A DNA stretch of 64,000 nucleotides from Paludibacter jiangxiensis (lineage in GTDB: Bacteria > Bacteroidota > Bacteroidia > Bacteroidales > Paludibacteraceae): the NCBI GenBank assembly GCA_945897785.1, contig CAMDGD010000005.1, positions 1 through 64,000 on the forward strand. Direction: 5' to 3'. Positions 35,320-44,412 of this stretch are shown here, piece by piece. Position 1 is the first letter of the stretch. The number at the start of each line of letters is the position of its first letter. Below the pieces are notes generated by a model. That model searched no databases and was not told where the DNA came from. It worked only from the letters and a program-made list of their open reading frames with translations. The position numbers and the translations under genes were made by a program.

Positions 35320-36068
35320 CGTTGCGATGAAAATAAATAAGTTAATCGTAGCGAAAAAACATTGTGGTGCGAGCTTATTTCATAATCACTTTCGTTGTAT
35401 CCGTATGTGTCTTCGGGTAATAATACTTTCATAGAGAAATCATTTATTGTACTTGTTGTTCCGTATGTGTAGTAAACAGCTAATTGCAAGGTTCTTACCA
35501 GTTCAAGTCCAATGCCAAACGTGTATCCTCTGTCCATGGTGTTAAATGCAGTGCCTACCCCATCGCCAAAGTCCATTTGTGTGGTTTTAATTAAATCAGG
35601 TAAGTTTTGATTATTGTTTAATAGATCTTGTGCTTTTTCAATTCCTATTTTTCCTGAAAGGGCATAACTCCAATATAAACCTCCGGCAGCAAACATTTTA
35701 AAATCTCTTGGACCGAATTTCCATTTTATTAATACCGGAACTTCAAGGTAGTCGTAGCTTTTGTATCCTTCTAATAAAAGCGCATACGATTTGTCTGTAT
35801 TGTCTAAAAAGTAGTTGATATTGCTTCCCTTGCGCGAAAAGAATGTGCCTAATTCTAATCCAATGTTGTAATTTGGAATGATTAATTCGATGGTAGGTCC
35901 AATTACAATGCCTTTAAAACTGTTTACTTTATTTGCCGTTGCATTGGCAGTGCCCGAAAAGGTGGTTAATTCGTTGGATAAATTTACGCCGGCAACAAGT
36001 CCCATGGCCATTTGTGCATGGACTGTTGTACAAGTAATAAATAGGAGTATGCCAAAAAATCGTTTCAT
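35316..36068 (-). CDS. Outer-membrane beta-barrel protein (PorT/OMP_b-brl_2 type)
   Basis: A 250-residue predicted eight-stranded barrel. Signal peptide about 1-18 (MKRFFGILLFITCTTVHA), then MGLVAGVNLSNELTTF and alternating hydrophobic strands such as YDYLEVPVLIKWKFG and GYTFGIGLELVRTLQLAVYYTYG, which typify the phylum's porin-like small barrels. The end strand is FSLRLTYLF. PorT itself belongs to this fold class, but the similarity seen here is to the generic family, so I do not name it porT. It is convergent with the DUF5686 gene and next to tRNA-Leu. Confidence 0.82.
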   Translation of the reverse strand: MKRFFGILLFITCTTVHAQMAMGLVAGVNLSNELTTFSGTANATANKVNSFKGIVIGPTIELIIPNYNIGLELGTFFSRKGSNINYFLDNTDKSYALLLEGYKSYDYLEVPVLIKWKFGPRDFKMFAAGGLYWSYALSGKIGIEKAQDLLNNNQNLPDLIKTTQMDFGDGVGTAFNTMDRGYTFGIGLELVRTLQLAVYYTYGTTSTINDFSMKVLLPEDTYGYNESDYEISSHHNVFSLRLTYLFSSQR

Positions 36069-36130
36069 GTTCTTACTTGTTTACAAAAAAACCCTGAAGA
36101 CTTAACATTTTGTCTACAGGGCTTCTGTTG

Positions 36131-36212
36131 TGCGGCTGAAGGGACTCGAACCCCCACGCCTCTCGGCACCAGATCCTAAGTCTGGCGCGGCTACCAATTA
36201 CGCCACAGCCGC
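36131..36212 (-). tRNA. tRNA-Leu (anticodon TAG)
   Basis: The reverse complement is an 82-nt tRNA. Acceptor GCGGCTG pairs with CAGCCGC, the anticodon loop CTTAGGA carries TAG, and the extra-long variable arm is as expected for a class II leucine tRNA. The T arm is GGGGG-TTCGAGT-CCCTT. Discriminator base A. Confidence 0.95.
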
Positions 36213-36411
36213 ATTTTTTTAACCCTGCAAAAGTATATAAATTTTTATTAATACCTTATCTAAATTAAAAAAAAATATCAGTTTCTATTTATTTTATACA
36301 ATAATCTTGCAAAAAATAGATATTTGTTCATCAATTGTTTTTCAAAATATTCATTTAATCAAGTATCTTTGCTTTTTCAAAATAGTTCATTTTTTAATAA
36401 AATTATAAAAT

Positions 36412-37473
36412 ATGGGATTGTTGTTTGTCTATTTATTTTTCGCCTTGTTTGTGTCTTTTTTATGCTCCATTATTGAATCGGTGTTATTATCTACTCCTAT
36501 GTCTTTTTTGTTTGTTAAAAAGGAAAATGGTGCTACTTGGGTAACTAAATTCATTCGTTATAAACAGCATATTGATAAACCTCTATCTGCAATTCTTTCT
36601 TTAAATACCGTTGCTCATACTGTAGGTGCAGCTGGAGTGGGTGCGCAGGCAGTAAAAATCTTTGGTGATGCATCTTTTGGTGTTGTTTCTGCAATTTTAA
36701 CGATTCTAATATTAGTTTTTACAGAAATTATTCCTAAAACAATTGGAGCAAGGTATTGGCGAAGTTTAACGGCATTTGCTTCGTATACTATACATGGCAT
36801 GGTGTTAATTACTTATCCCTTGGTTCTTTTTTCCGGCTTGTTAACAAAGCCATTTTCAAAAAAAGGCAATCGGTTTACTACTAGTAGAGAGGAAATTGCA
36901 GCTCTTGCAAATATTGGTGCTAACGAGGGTGTTTTTTCTATTAATGAATACAAAATTATTCATAACCTGCTAAAGTTGAAAAATGTAAAGGTTAAAGAAA
37001 TAATGACTCCTCGTGTAGTTGTAGTGGTTGCGGATGAGTCATTGTCGTTAGAAGATTTTTTAAAAGATAAAGAATACCTTAAGTTTTCTCGTATTCCTGT
37101 TTATGAAGGAAATGACGAAAATATCACCGGCTATGTTTTTAGGCAGGCGGTGTTTGAAAATTTGGCAGAGGATAGAGCTGGACTGCAACTAAAAGATTTA
37201 AAAAGAAAAATTGTAGTAGTGCCCGATAATATTATGCTTTTTTCGCTTTGGGAAAAGCTTCTGGAGCAAAAAGAACACATAGCGTTGGTTGTTGATGAAT
37301 ATGGTGGTATGGATGGTGTTGTTACATTAGAAGATGTAATTGAAACATTGCTGGGCTTAGAAATTACTGACGAAAAAGATACCGTAACCGATATGCAGCA
37401 GTATGCTAGAGAAAGATGGAAAACTAGACAGGCAAAATATCACTTGCTTGAAACTCTAAAAAAATCAACTTGA
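36412..37473 (+). CDS. CNNM/DUF21 transporter-like protein with CBS domains
   Basis: A 353-residue protein of the hemolysin C/CorB-like family. The CNNM (DUF21) membrane domain spans about residues 1-165, with four hydrophobic segments and the EIIPKTIGARYW block. A pair of CBS domains follows (about 195-320; IMTPRVVVVVADESLSLEDF and VVDEYGGMDGVVTLEDVIE). The C-terminal CorC_HlyC domain of larger homologues is missing, giving a short form. A role in divalent cation (magnesium) handling is inferred from relatives. A TATCTTTG -7-like element lies at 36364-36371. Confidence 0.9.
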   Translation: MGLLFVYLFFALFVSFLCSIIESVLLSTPMSFLFVKKENGATWVTKFIRYKQHIDKPLSAILSLNTVAHTVGAAGVGAQAVKIFGDASFGVVSAILTILILVFTEIIPKTIGARYWRSLTAFASYTIHGMVLITYPLVLFSGLLTKPFSKKGNRFTTSREEIAALANIGANEGVFSINEYKIIHNLLKLKNVKVKEIMTPRVVVVVADESLSLEDFLKDKEYLKFSRIPVYEGNDENITGYVFRQAVFENLAEDRAGLQLKDLKRKIVVVPDNIMLFSLWEKLLEQKEHIALVVDEYGGMDGVVTLEDVIETLLGLEITDEKDTVTDMQQYARERWKTRQAKYHLLETLKKST

Positions 37474-37522
37474 AATTTGTTGCATTTTTAAACAGTTTCT
37501 TAGCTTTTGAAATACAAATTGC

Positions 37523-39367
37523 ATGAATTATAGGTTATCGTTTTTTATAAAATATTATTTTTTTTGGCTGCTCTTTTTTGTTTGTTTTAAAGCCTTTTTT
37601 TTGCTGTATAACTATCCGGTAACAGCCCAGTTTGCCGTATCCGATATTGGAGAAATTTTTTTACATGGGCTGGTTATGGATTTATCGGCGGCGGCATATC
37701 TATCTTTTTTACCCGGCTTGACACTTGCTTTTGGTGCTGTTTTCTTTCCCCTTGTTGTGCATGTTTTTATTCGTTACTATACCTTGCTATTGTTGGTTTT
37801 TTTAAGTTTGCTGGGCTTGGGTGATTTGGGGTTGTATGCGGATTGGGGCACTCGTATAAATTCCCAAATTTTTCTGTATTTGCAAAACCCTGCAGGGATG
37901 TATGCTGCTTTAACTTTTGCACAATTGATAGGGTTGTTGGTAGCTTGGGTGTTGATTACTGTTTGTTGGTTCTGGTTGTATAAGCAATTTGTTGCCCATA
38001 AAAAGGACGATCTTCCTTTAGGCAATTGGAAAACCATTCCCGTGTTTCTGTTTTTAACTGCTTGTTTAGTTTTACCGGCTCGCGGAGGCATAAACACATC
38101 TCCACTTAATCATAGCCATGTGTATTTTAGTCAGCAATTAGATGCAAACCAAAGTGCGTATAATTATTTTTGGAATTTTATTTACAGCTTAGGTCAGGCT
38201 AAGTTAAATAAGCCTTTGGTGCATTATATGGAAACAGATGAGGCCAACAATATTCTTGCTAATTATGCTCCAAAAGCTCGAAATTATCCTGTTTACATAC
38301 AAAAGGATGCGCATAAACCGTTAAATGTGGTTTTTATTTTGTTAGAGAGTTTCTCTTCTAAAATTAGCGAACCTTTTGGCGGAATGCCCAATGCTACTCC
38401 ACGGCTCAATGCACTGGCTAAGGAAGGCATTGTTTTTTCGTCTTTTTATGCTACAGGAAATCGTTCTGACAAGGGAATGTGTGCCTTAATTGGAGGATAT
38501 CCATCGGTGATGAACAATACCACATCGTTGGCTTTGCCACATAAAATGGAAGAGTTGTTCTTTTTTCCACGCAAGTTTAAAGAAAATGGCTACCATTTAT
38601 CCTTTTATTACGGAGGGGATGTGAATTTTTACAATACTAGGTCTGCCCTAATTCGCTCCGGTTTTACTAACATTACCGACAATACTAGTTTTCCTTACAA
38701 AATTGCTACAATGCAAAAATGGGGTGTCCCCGATCATTTTTTGTACGAAAGAATGTTTGACGAATTGCTAGAACAAGAACAGCCTTTTTTTAGCCTGGTG
38801 TATAATATTAGCAGTCACGAGCCTTTCGATATTCCCAATTACCATAAAATTAAAGGAGACGAGAAAAGTCAGCAATACCTTAATGCCATTGCATATAGCG
38901 ATAGTTGCTTGGGTGTTTTTGTTGACAAATTAAAAGCTAGTCCGCTTTGGGATAATACCTTGTTAATTATTACTTCAGACCATTGTAGTTTACAACCGGA
39001 ACCAACCGGCATTGAAGACCCGGAAAGTTACCGCGTTCCGTTAATTTGGACTGGTGGGGTTGTTGATACGAGCTTTGTTTGCAATAAAATTGCTATGCAT
39101 AACGATTTAGGGCCAACCATACTGCAACAAATGGGTTGGGAGTTTACTATGCCTCGTTTTTCGAAAAATATATTTGGCGAGGAAAACTACGCTTTTTATT
39201 TTAGAGAGATGGGGTGGGGTTTCGTAGCCCCTTCGGTAAAAGTGTTTTACAATACAAACACAAAATCAACAACTTTTTTTAAAGCAGAATTATCTCATTA
39301 TACCGATTCAATGCTTATTTTTGCGAAAGCATTTGTACAGTCTTTACACGATGATTTCTCAAAATAA
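37523..39367 (+). CDS. Sulfatase-fold membrane phosphotransferase (LtaS/MdoB-like)
   Basis: A 614-residue protein with five N-terminal hydrophobic segments (about 10-185) and an extracytoplasmic alkaline phosphatase-like domain. Catalytic features: VVFILLESFSSK with a metal-binding Glu, GNRSDKGMCALIGGYPS supplying the nucleophile (Ser in place of the usual Thr), and LLIITSDHCSLQP. Homologues move phosphoglycerol or phosphoethanolamine groups onto glycans or lipids, but the donor and acceptor are not predictable for this one. It is followed 7 bp later by a lipid kinase; both could act on phospholipid head groups, which is an inference from position. Confidence 0.88.
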   Translation: MNYRLSFFIKYYFFWLLFFVCFKAFFLLYNYPVTAQFAVSDIGEIFLHGLVMDLSAAAYLSFLPGLTLAFGAVFFPLVVHVFIRYYTLLLLVFLSLLGLGDLGLYADWGTRINSQIFLYLQNPAGMYAALTFAQLIGLLVAWVLITVCWFWLYKQFVAHKKDDLPLGNWKTIPVFLFLTACLVLPARGGINTSPLNHSHVYFSQQLDANQSAYNYFWNFIYSLGQAKLNKPLVHYMETDEANNILANYAPKARNYPVYIQKDAHKPLNVVFILLESFSSKISEPFGGMPNATPRLNALAKEGIVFSSFYATGNRSDKGMCALIGGYPSVMNNTTSLALPHKMEELFFFPRKFKENGYHLSFYYGGDVNFYNTRSALIRSGFTNITDNTSFPYKIATMQKWGVPDHFLYERMFDELLEQEQPFFSLVYNISSHEPFDIPNYHKIKGDEKSQQYLNAIAYSDSCLGVFVDKLKASPLWDNTLLIITSDHCSLQPEPTGIEDPESYRVPLIWTGGVVDTSFVCNKIAMHNDLGPTILQQMGWEFTMPRFSKNIFGEENYAFYFREMGWGFVAPSVKVFYNTNTKSTTFFKAELSHYTDSMLIFAKAFVQSLHDDFSK

Positions 39368-39374
39368 TTTGATT

Positions 39375-40373
39375 ATGCAAAAACAGTTTGCCTTAATTAT
39401 TAATCCAATTGCAGGTCCGTTTAACAATATTCGGTATGCCGAGAATATTCGAAAGGAATTGTTGATGAACGATTGTGTTGTAGAAACCATAACAACTGAA
39501 CGAAAAGGGCATGCTTTTGACTTAGCAAATGAGCGCGCCCAAAACCCCGATGCACTTATCGTGTCTATGGGTGGCGACGGTACTTTTAATGAGGTTGCTT
39601 CGGCCTTGGTGCATTCGCCGGCCTCCTTGGCGCATATTCCTAGAGGCTCAGGTAACGGATTAGCGCGTATGTTAAATATTCCACGACTTCGACATCAAAC
39701 TACCAGTTATTTACTAGATGGACAGATAAAGAGAATTGATGCAGGAAAAATAAACCAACGATTTTTCTTTTGTACTTGCGGTTTTGGTTTTGATGCCTAT
39801 ATCGCCGATCGTTTTAATAAAAGTAAGTTAAGGGGTTCTTTGTTGTATGGTTGGTATATTTTTAATTTGTTTAATAAATATAAAGCCATTAAGGCTAGTT
39901 TTACCGTAGATGGAGTACTTTACGATGGCGATTATTTTGTAGTTACTTTTTCTAACGCAAACCAGTATGGCTTGAATGCCCGCATAGCCCCTCAGGCTGA
40001 TTTGTCTGACGGCTTACTTGACATCACTATTCTTAAACCTTTTCCTCGTATTTTGGCTCCTTTAATGGGTGTTTCTTTGCTTGGAGGATTTATTAATAAA
40101 ATGCCTTATGTAGAAACACTTCGTGCTGCAAAGGTGCATATTCATTCGGTTTCTTCCAGTTTTTTTCATGTCGATGGTGAAGCTATAGCCATGGATTATC
40201 CAGCTACAATTAGGGTATATAAGGAAGCTTTAAAGCTTCATATACCTAAAAACCAAAAATTTGTATTTGATCGTAGGGCTTTGTATAAAAGATTTAAAAT
40301 TGAAAAGTACTTACTGGAGAGTGAGTGGAATGACTTGTGGAAAAAACTGGATAAAAAAGAGTGGTTTAACTAG
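39375..40373 (+). CDS. Diacylglycerol/sphingosine kinase-family lipid kinase
   Basis: A 332-residue cytoplasmic lipid kinase of the DagK/YegS/BmrU group. Start chosen at ATG 39375 (MQKQFALIINP); the ORF start at 39321 would overlap the previous gene by 47 bp and is a TTG. Signature blocks: VSMGGDGTFNEVASAL (about 62-77), IPRGSGNGLARMLNIP (about 91-106), and HVDGEAIAM near the C-terminus. The substrate could be diacylglycerol or a long-chain base. A decayed serine palmitoyltransferase gene lies about 3 kb away, but no direct link is shown. Confidence 0.88.
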   Translation: MQKQFALIINPIAGPFNNIRYAENIRKELLMNDCVVETITTERKGHAFDLANERAQNPDALIVSMGGDGTFNEVASALVHSPASLAHIPRGSGNGLARMLNIPRLRHQTTSYLLDGQIKRIDAGKINQRFFFCTCGFGFDAYIADRFNKSKLRGSLLYGWYIFNLFNKYKAIKASFTVDGVLYDGDYFVVTFSNANQYGLNARIAPQADLSDGLLDITILKPFPRILAPLMGVSLLGGFINKMPYVETLRAAKVHIHSVSSSFFHVDGEAIAMDYPATIRVYKEALKLHIPKNQKFVFDRRALYKRFKIEKYLLESEWNDLWKKLDKKEWFN

Positions 40374-40454
40374 CAATGGGGTAATAAAATACTTGTAGGA
40401 ATTACTTTTTTTATTATCTTTACAGAAAATATGTATTTTTTAACAAATTAACAG

Positions 40455-40988
40455 ATGAATGTCATGAAAGCACATGTAGCCATTTATAAATCAGAAGAAA
40501 AAGCCTTAAATGCAATTGAATTGCTTAGTGAAAAAAGCTTTGCAATTGATAAGGTTTCAATGATTAAACGAATTGAACTTACGGGGAATAAGTTTGAGGT
40601 TAAGTCTATAAAAAATTTTAAAATGGCGCCATTACTAATTAGTACGCTATTGGGTATGCTTGTTGGAATTTTTGCTCCATTATTCAACATTACTTTTGGA
40701 TTAGATTTTATGGAAGATTTGTCTCCTGTTATCGGCGGTTTTGTTGGATTTGATATTGGCTTACTTGTAGGTGCATTGCTGTTAATAATAATAGCTATTA
40801 TTATTAAGCGAGACAAAACAATTGAAACCCACAATTCTGTTGAAGAAGTAAATTACGTAATTGTTGTTGAAGGAACTCTAGACGACATTAAACTAGCCGA
40901 AAATATTTTGAATACAGTAGGTGTTCATCAATATAAATTAGAGTGTACTTATTGTCAATCAAGAAAAATTGCTCCAAAAGCGGTATAG
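40455..40988 (+). CDS. DUF1269-like membrane protein of unknown function
   Basis: A 177-residue protein whose layout is a soluble N-terminal alpha/beta domain (about 4-55, HVAIYKSEEKALNAIELLSE), a glycine-rich double membrane segment (about 58-118), and a second soluble domain (VNYVIVVEGTLDDIKLAENIL). The pattern is like general stress protein 17M/DUF1269 family proteins, without an assigned function. The C-terminus has a Cys pair (CTYC). Codon 4 is also ATG and may be the start. Expressed alone, convergent with yraN. Confidence 0.6.
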   Translation: MNVMKAHVAIYKSEEKALNAIELLSEKSFAIDKVSMIKRIELTGNKFEVKSIKNFKMAPLLISTLLGMLVGIFAPLFNITFGLDFMEDLSPVIGGFVGFDIGLLVGALLLIIIAIIIKRDKTIETHNSVEEVNYVIVVEGTLDDIKLAENILNTVGVHQYKLECTYCQSRKIAPKAV

Positions 40989-40992
40989 CTAT

Positions 40993-41367
40993 TTAGTTTA
41001 CCGGAGGGAAAAATGCATTTTCAATGTGTTCTATGCAATAAGTTCCTTGCTTATTCGGCAAAACAGATATTACATCAAAGCGGGTTTCCAGCAACAAGTC
41101 GTAGGTAAAAATATAGTCGTGCGTTGCTTTAACTATGCGGTTTATTTTTGCCTGCGTAATACTGTCTTTAGGGTGTTCAAAGGTTGCTGTTGAACGAGAT
41201 TTTACTTCTACTACAATCAACATTCCGTCCTTTTCAGCAATTATATCCAATTCATTTTTACTGCCAAAAGGCACCCAGTTTATATGCCTAATGTTATATC
41301 CTTTTGTTCTCAGGTAGATTCGTGCTTGTTTTTCGCCTTCAATACCTAATTCGTTGTGTTTTGCCAT
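40993..41367 (-). CDS. YraN family (UPF0102) nuclease-fold protein
   Basis: A 124-residue protein with the restriction-endonuclease-like fold. Start chosen at 41367 (MAKHNELGIEGEKQA), as family members begin in this way; the longer ORF adds 27 residues without matching sequence. The nuclease core residues are visible in NELDIIAEKDGMLIVVEVKSR (Asp, Glu, Lys). The family is widespread and linked with DNA repair or Holliday junction processing by inference only. Divergent from the methyltransferase gene. Confidence 0.88.
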   Translation of the reverse strand: MAKHNELGIEGEKQARIYLRTKGYNIRHINWVPFGSKNELDIIAEKDGMLIVVEVKSRSTATFEHPKDSITQAKINRIVKATHDYIFTYDLLLETRFDVISVLPNKQGTYCIEHIENAFFPPVN

Positions 41368-41493
41368 GTTTTTGTATGTAAACAGCAAATATAATACTTT
41401 GCAATAGAAATATAATTGCTTTGTGTATAAAATGTTCTCAGTTTGCATTCTTTTATCAAAAAAGTGTACTTTTACTGCTTAATTTTTCAGCAA

Positions 41494-42273
41494 ATGCAGA
41501 ATAGACATATAAATAGAGATAGCTATTTTAGCGAGCAAGCATATACCACCGAAAAATTTGTTATTCCTTTTATTGGCAAAGCTCGTTTTGTTGATTCGGA
41601 AATGCATGTTTTAGAGATAGGTTCGGGCGAGGGGGGTAATATGAAACCTTTATTGGATATGGGTTGCAAAGTGACCGGAATCGAAATTGAAGCAACGAAA
41701 CATGCTTGGGCTATAGATTTTTTTAAAACGCATCCAAACAGAGAAAACCTTAGCTTAATTTGTGAGGATATTTACAAGTATAAGCAAAAACAACAATTTC
41801 AAGTAATTATCATTCGCGATGTCGTGGAGCATATTCATAATCAAGAACGGTTTATGACTTACATTCGTGATTTACTTACGCATGACGGCTGTATTTTTAT
41901 TGCATTTCCTCCTTGGCAAAATCCTTTTGGAGGACATCAACAAGTTTGCGAAAATAAATTGTTATCTGTCTTACCTTTTTTTCATCTGCTGCCAGTTTGG
42001 TTATATAAAATGGTGTTGAGGCTTGGAGGGGAAAAGGCTCAAAAGATTGATGCCTTACTTGAAATTAAAGAAACTGGTATAAGTATAGAACGGTTCAAAA
42101 GGATTATTGTTAAGACAAACTATACTGTTTTGCGCGAGGTTTTTTATTTTATTAATCCGAATTATGAAATAAAATTCGGACTAAAACCTAGGGTGGCATG
42201 GAAATTAATAAGTAAGATTCCATATCTTCGTAATTTATTTGTTACCAGCTATTATTGTGTGTTAAGTAAATGA
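41494..42273 (+). CDS. Class I SAM-dependent methyltransferase
   Basis: A 259-residue methyltransferase, with start chosen at ATG 41494 (MQNRHINRDSYFSEQAYTT), because the 17 residues before it are low-complexity. AdoMet motif I VLEIGSGEGGNMKPLLDMG (about 43-61), motif II acidic GIEIEA, and IIIRDVVEHIHNQERFM as in UbiG/COQ3-like enzymes. The C-terminal half is unusual and rich in aromatic residues, which may hold a lipid or sugar substrate. The target is unknown. The next small gene starts in its stop codon (ATGA). Confidence 0.85.
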   Translation: MQNRHINRDSYFSEQAYTTEKFVIPFIGKARFVDSEMHVLEIGSGEGGNMKPLLDMGCKVTGIEIEATKHAWAIDFFKTHPNRENLSLICEDIYKYKQKQQFQVIIIRDVVEHIHNQERFMTYIRDLLTHDGCIFIAFPPWQNPFGGHQQVCENKLLSVLPFFHLLPVWLYKMVLRLGGEKAQKIDALLEIKETGISIERFKRIIVKTNYTVLREVFYFINPNYEIKFGLKPRVAWKLISKIPYLRNLFVTSYYCVLSK

Positions 42274-42479
42274 AAAAGAAAGCTTCAATAGAATCGGCAA
42301 AAAAACGCAGCGCAATAAGAAAAAATCGCATAGCTGTAATGTTGAACGACGACGAGCTAAAAGCAATGAATCGGTTTATTGATACCTATAAGGTGAAAAA
42401 TAAATCTCGTTTTGTGCGGGAAACGCTAATGATGGCTATTCTTAAAAAATTTGATGAAGACCATCCTACCCTATTTTAA
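42270..42479 (+). CDS. Small ribbon-helix-helix-like protein
   Basis: A 69-residue, strongly basic protein. The region about 20-58 (RIAVMLNDDELKAMNRFIDTYK, then SRFVRETLMMAIL) fits a ribbon-helix-helix fold with a beta strand, helix and basic second helix; the SRFVRETL helix resembles the MetJ/Arc second-helix pattern. It is joined to the methyltransferase by ATGA overlap and sits 12 bp before lolD. It could be a DNA-binding regulator or a structural small protein; no toxin partner is present. Confidence 0.6.
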   Translation: MKKKASIESAKKRSAIRKNRIAVMLNDDELKAMNRFIDTYKVKNKSRFVRETLMMAILKKFDEDHPTLF

Positions 42480-42491
42480 TAAACAAACTTC

Positions 42492-43142
42492 ATGGTAAAG
42501 GTTCAAAATATAACAAAAAGTTTTGGTAATTTGCAAGTACTAAGGGGGGTTGACCTAGTTGTAGATAAAGGAGAGATTGTTTCAATTATTGGGGCTAGTG
42601 GCGCAGGTAAAACCACGCTACTACAAATAATTGGTACTTTAGATAAACCTGATGCTGGTTCTATTAGTATTAATAATAGACAAACAAATAACTTAACTGG
42701 AAAAGAACTAGCTTTGTTTCGAAATACGCAAATCGGATTTATTTTTCAATTTCATCAGCTTTTGCCTGAATTCTCTGCCTTAGAGAATGTTATGATTCCT
42801 GCATTAATTGCTAAAAAATCGTCTCAAAAAGCCGAAGCGGAGGCTAAAGAACTTCTCACTTTTTTGGGTTTAAGTGATAGGCTTTCGCATAAACCCAACG
42901 AATTGTCGGGAGGCGAAAAACAGCGGGTTGCAGTAGCTCGTGCCCTTGTAAATAATCCGGCTGTTATTTTAGCCGATGAGCCTTCGGGTAGTTTGGATAC
43001 TAAAAACAAGGAAGAGCTACATCGCTTATTTTTTGAGTTACGCGATAAGTTAAATCTTACCATTATCATTGTTACGCACGACAAGCAACTAGCTTCAATT
43101 TCCGATCGTGTTATTGAAATGAAAGATGGTATGGTATTGTAA
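42492..43142 (+). CDS. lolD: Lipoprotein-releasing ABC transporter ATPase LolD
   Basis: A 216-residue ABC ATPase. Walker [11 protein letters not shown] (about 34-43), the [22 protein letters not shown]-loop region, signature [15 protein letters not shown], Walker [13 protein letters not shown] and the switch His in VTHDKQ are all present. The Q-loop-following [13 protein letters not shown] is characteristic of the LolD/MacB subfamily. It powers lipoprotein release from the inner membrane, fitting the many lipoproteins in this window. The LolC/E permease is not next to it. Last gene of its transcript, tail-to-tail with a pseudogene. Confidence 0.9.
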   Translation: MVKVQNITKSFGNLQVLRGVDLVVDKGEIVSIIGASGAGKTTLLQIIGTLDKPDAGSISINNRQTNNLTGKELALFRNTQIGFIFQFHQLLPEFSALENVMIPALIAKKSSQKAEAEAKELLTFLGLSDRLSHKPNELSGGEKQRVAVARALVNNPAVILADEPSGSLDTKNKEELHRLFFELRDKLNLTIIIVTHDKQLASISDRVIEMKDGMVL

Positions 43143-43152
43143 AAAGAGTTTC

Positions 43153-44334
43153 TTAAATAATGCCTAACGATTTGGTGTGTTTGCTAATTTTATACACCGC
43201 TTCGTCAATTTGATCAAAAGTGTGCGTTGCTATTAGCGAAAACCGTATCATGAAGTCTTCTGTCCGTACAACTGGGGATACAACCGGATGAATAAATACC
43301 CCTTCGTCTGTTAATGATTTTGCAATTAAGATGTGTTGTAATTGTCTTTGATATACAGTGGGTTATTTGGCGTAGAAGAGTGTGCAATTTAGAAAACACT
43401 TTCTATAAAGTCTGTTAAACAACGGTGGGTATTTGCCCAATGCGCTTCTTGTCTCCAGGTTTCCTCTTCTATAACTTCCAAAGTGGCTACTACATAAGCT
43501 GTTGAGTCTGGTGTTATTCTGGATCTATATAGTAGGGCGTATGAGTTGTATTAAATGATTTGTGGTATGCTATCGGCAGTTATATATCCGCCAATAGTAA
43601 CTAGAGATTTACTCAATATGCCTATAATAAAATCGACCGCATAAGTTAATTTTTAGTTATAACAAATAACTTTACCATTTTTACCAAAGACTTATAATGA
43701 TTGTGCTTAGTCTATCATTGCCGGAACCTTATGTTTTTGAGCTAGCGCTACAACTGCTTGTAAGTTAACTACATCGCTTTTCATAGCAAAAACACCCTAT
43801 GTAACAATCAACTTTATTTTATCTGAATGGAAGCACTTATGTTTTTTTTTTAACAATTACATGTTGTTGTGTTTGTGTTTTTGTTACTTCGAAAAAGAAA
43901 GTCTTTTGCTTTCTATTATCGAGGCAGAGTCAAATTCATCGTAAATAACATAGTCTTTTTTGTCTTTTTAACAAGATACAACTCCTTCGTTTAGGGCAAA
44001 TCAGGTGCTATAAATAAAGGCTTCTGCTTTGTTTGCAAGGGTCGCCAGTTTTGTTTCTAGTTCAATATGGATGTAAAGTGTGCCGATAAAAAAAATCGAT
44101 CCGGCAAGGCCTGTTCCGTATTTTTCAATGGCTTTTCATGCCGTTTTTTTTTATTATTGGTTGATTAGATAAGCCAAGATAGCTCTTGGAGCCAAACATT
44201 AAAACCGGTTTTTCATTTAGTTGAAACACCGTGTTCTGATCTAATTCTTTGGACATAAAATAAGGATATATTCCTTATGCCATCTACTGTTGTGGAAGAT
44301 AAAGTTTGGCTATTTTCGCGCTTTATATGCTCAT
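43153..44334 (-). pseudogene. Decayed serine palmitoyltransferase-type PLP enzyme
   Basis: No long ORF is present, yet about 394 codons on the minus strand read as an alpha-oxoamine synthase interrupted by many stops. In order: GIYPYF, VLMFGSKSYLGLSNQP, (frame change in a nine-A run near 44150) KAIEKYGTGLAGS, GTLYIHIELETKLA, DYVIYDEFDSASI, RLSFSK, VFAMKSDVVNLQAVVALAQK, VFGKNGK, VDFIIGILSKSLVTIGGYI with the PLP lysine retained, RITPDSTAYVVATLEVIEEE, and an intact C-terminal GVFIHPVVSPVVRTEDFMIR. At least a dozen in-frame stops (TAA, TAG and TGA) lie between. Residue order matches Bacteroides-type serine palmitoyltransferases or BioF/KBL relatives. It cannot make an enzyme. Confidence 0.88.
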
Positions 44335-44412
44335 TGTAAAATGGATTATTACAAATTATCAATATGTAGAAATAAACTATATTTTGTTACATTTGCATGG
44401 AACAAAAAAAAT

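Noticed and set aside
35316-36068. Naming the small barrel gene porT
   Set aside because: The visible similarity is only to the generic OMP_b-brl_2 fold; no PorT-specific feature and no T9SS neighbour.
43214-43399. Minus ORF of 61 codons in the 43-44 kb gap as a gene
   Set aside because: The neighbouring frame of the same strand reads the C-terminus of a serine palmitoyltransferase-like enzyme, so this ORF is an out-of-frame by-product of the pseudogene.
43153-44334. Stop-codon reassignment or readthrough in the palmitoyltransferase-like region
   Set aside because: All three stop codons occur within it, at sites where different amino acids would be expected, and all neighbouring genes use stops normally. 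Decay is the simpler explanation.
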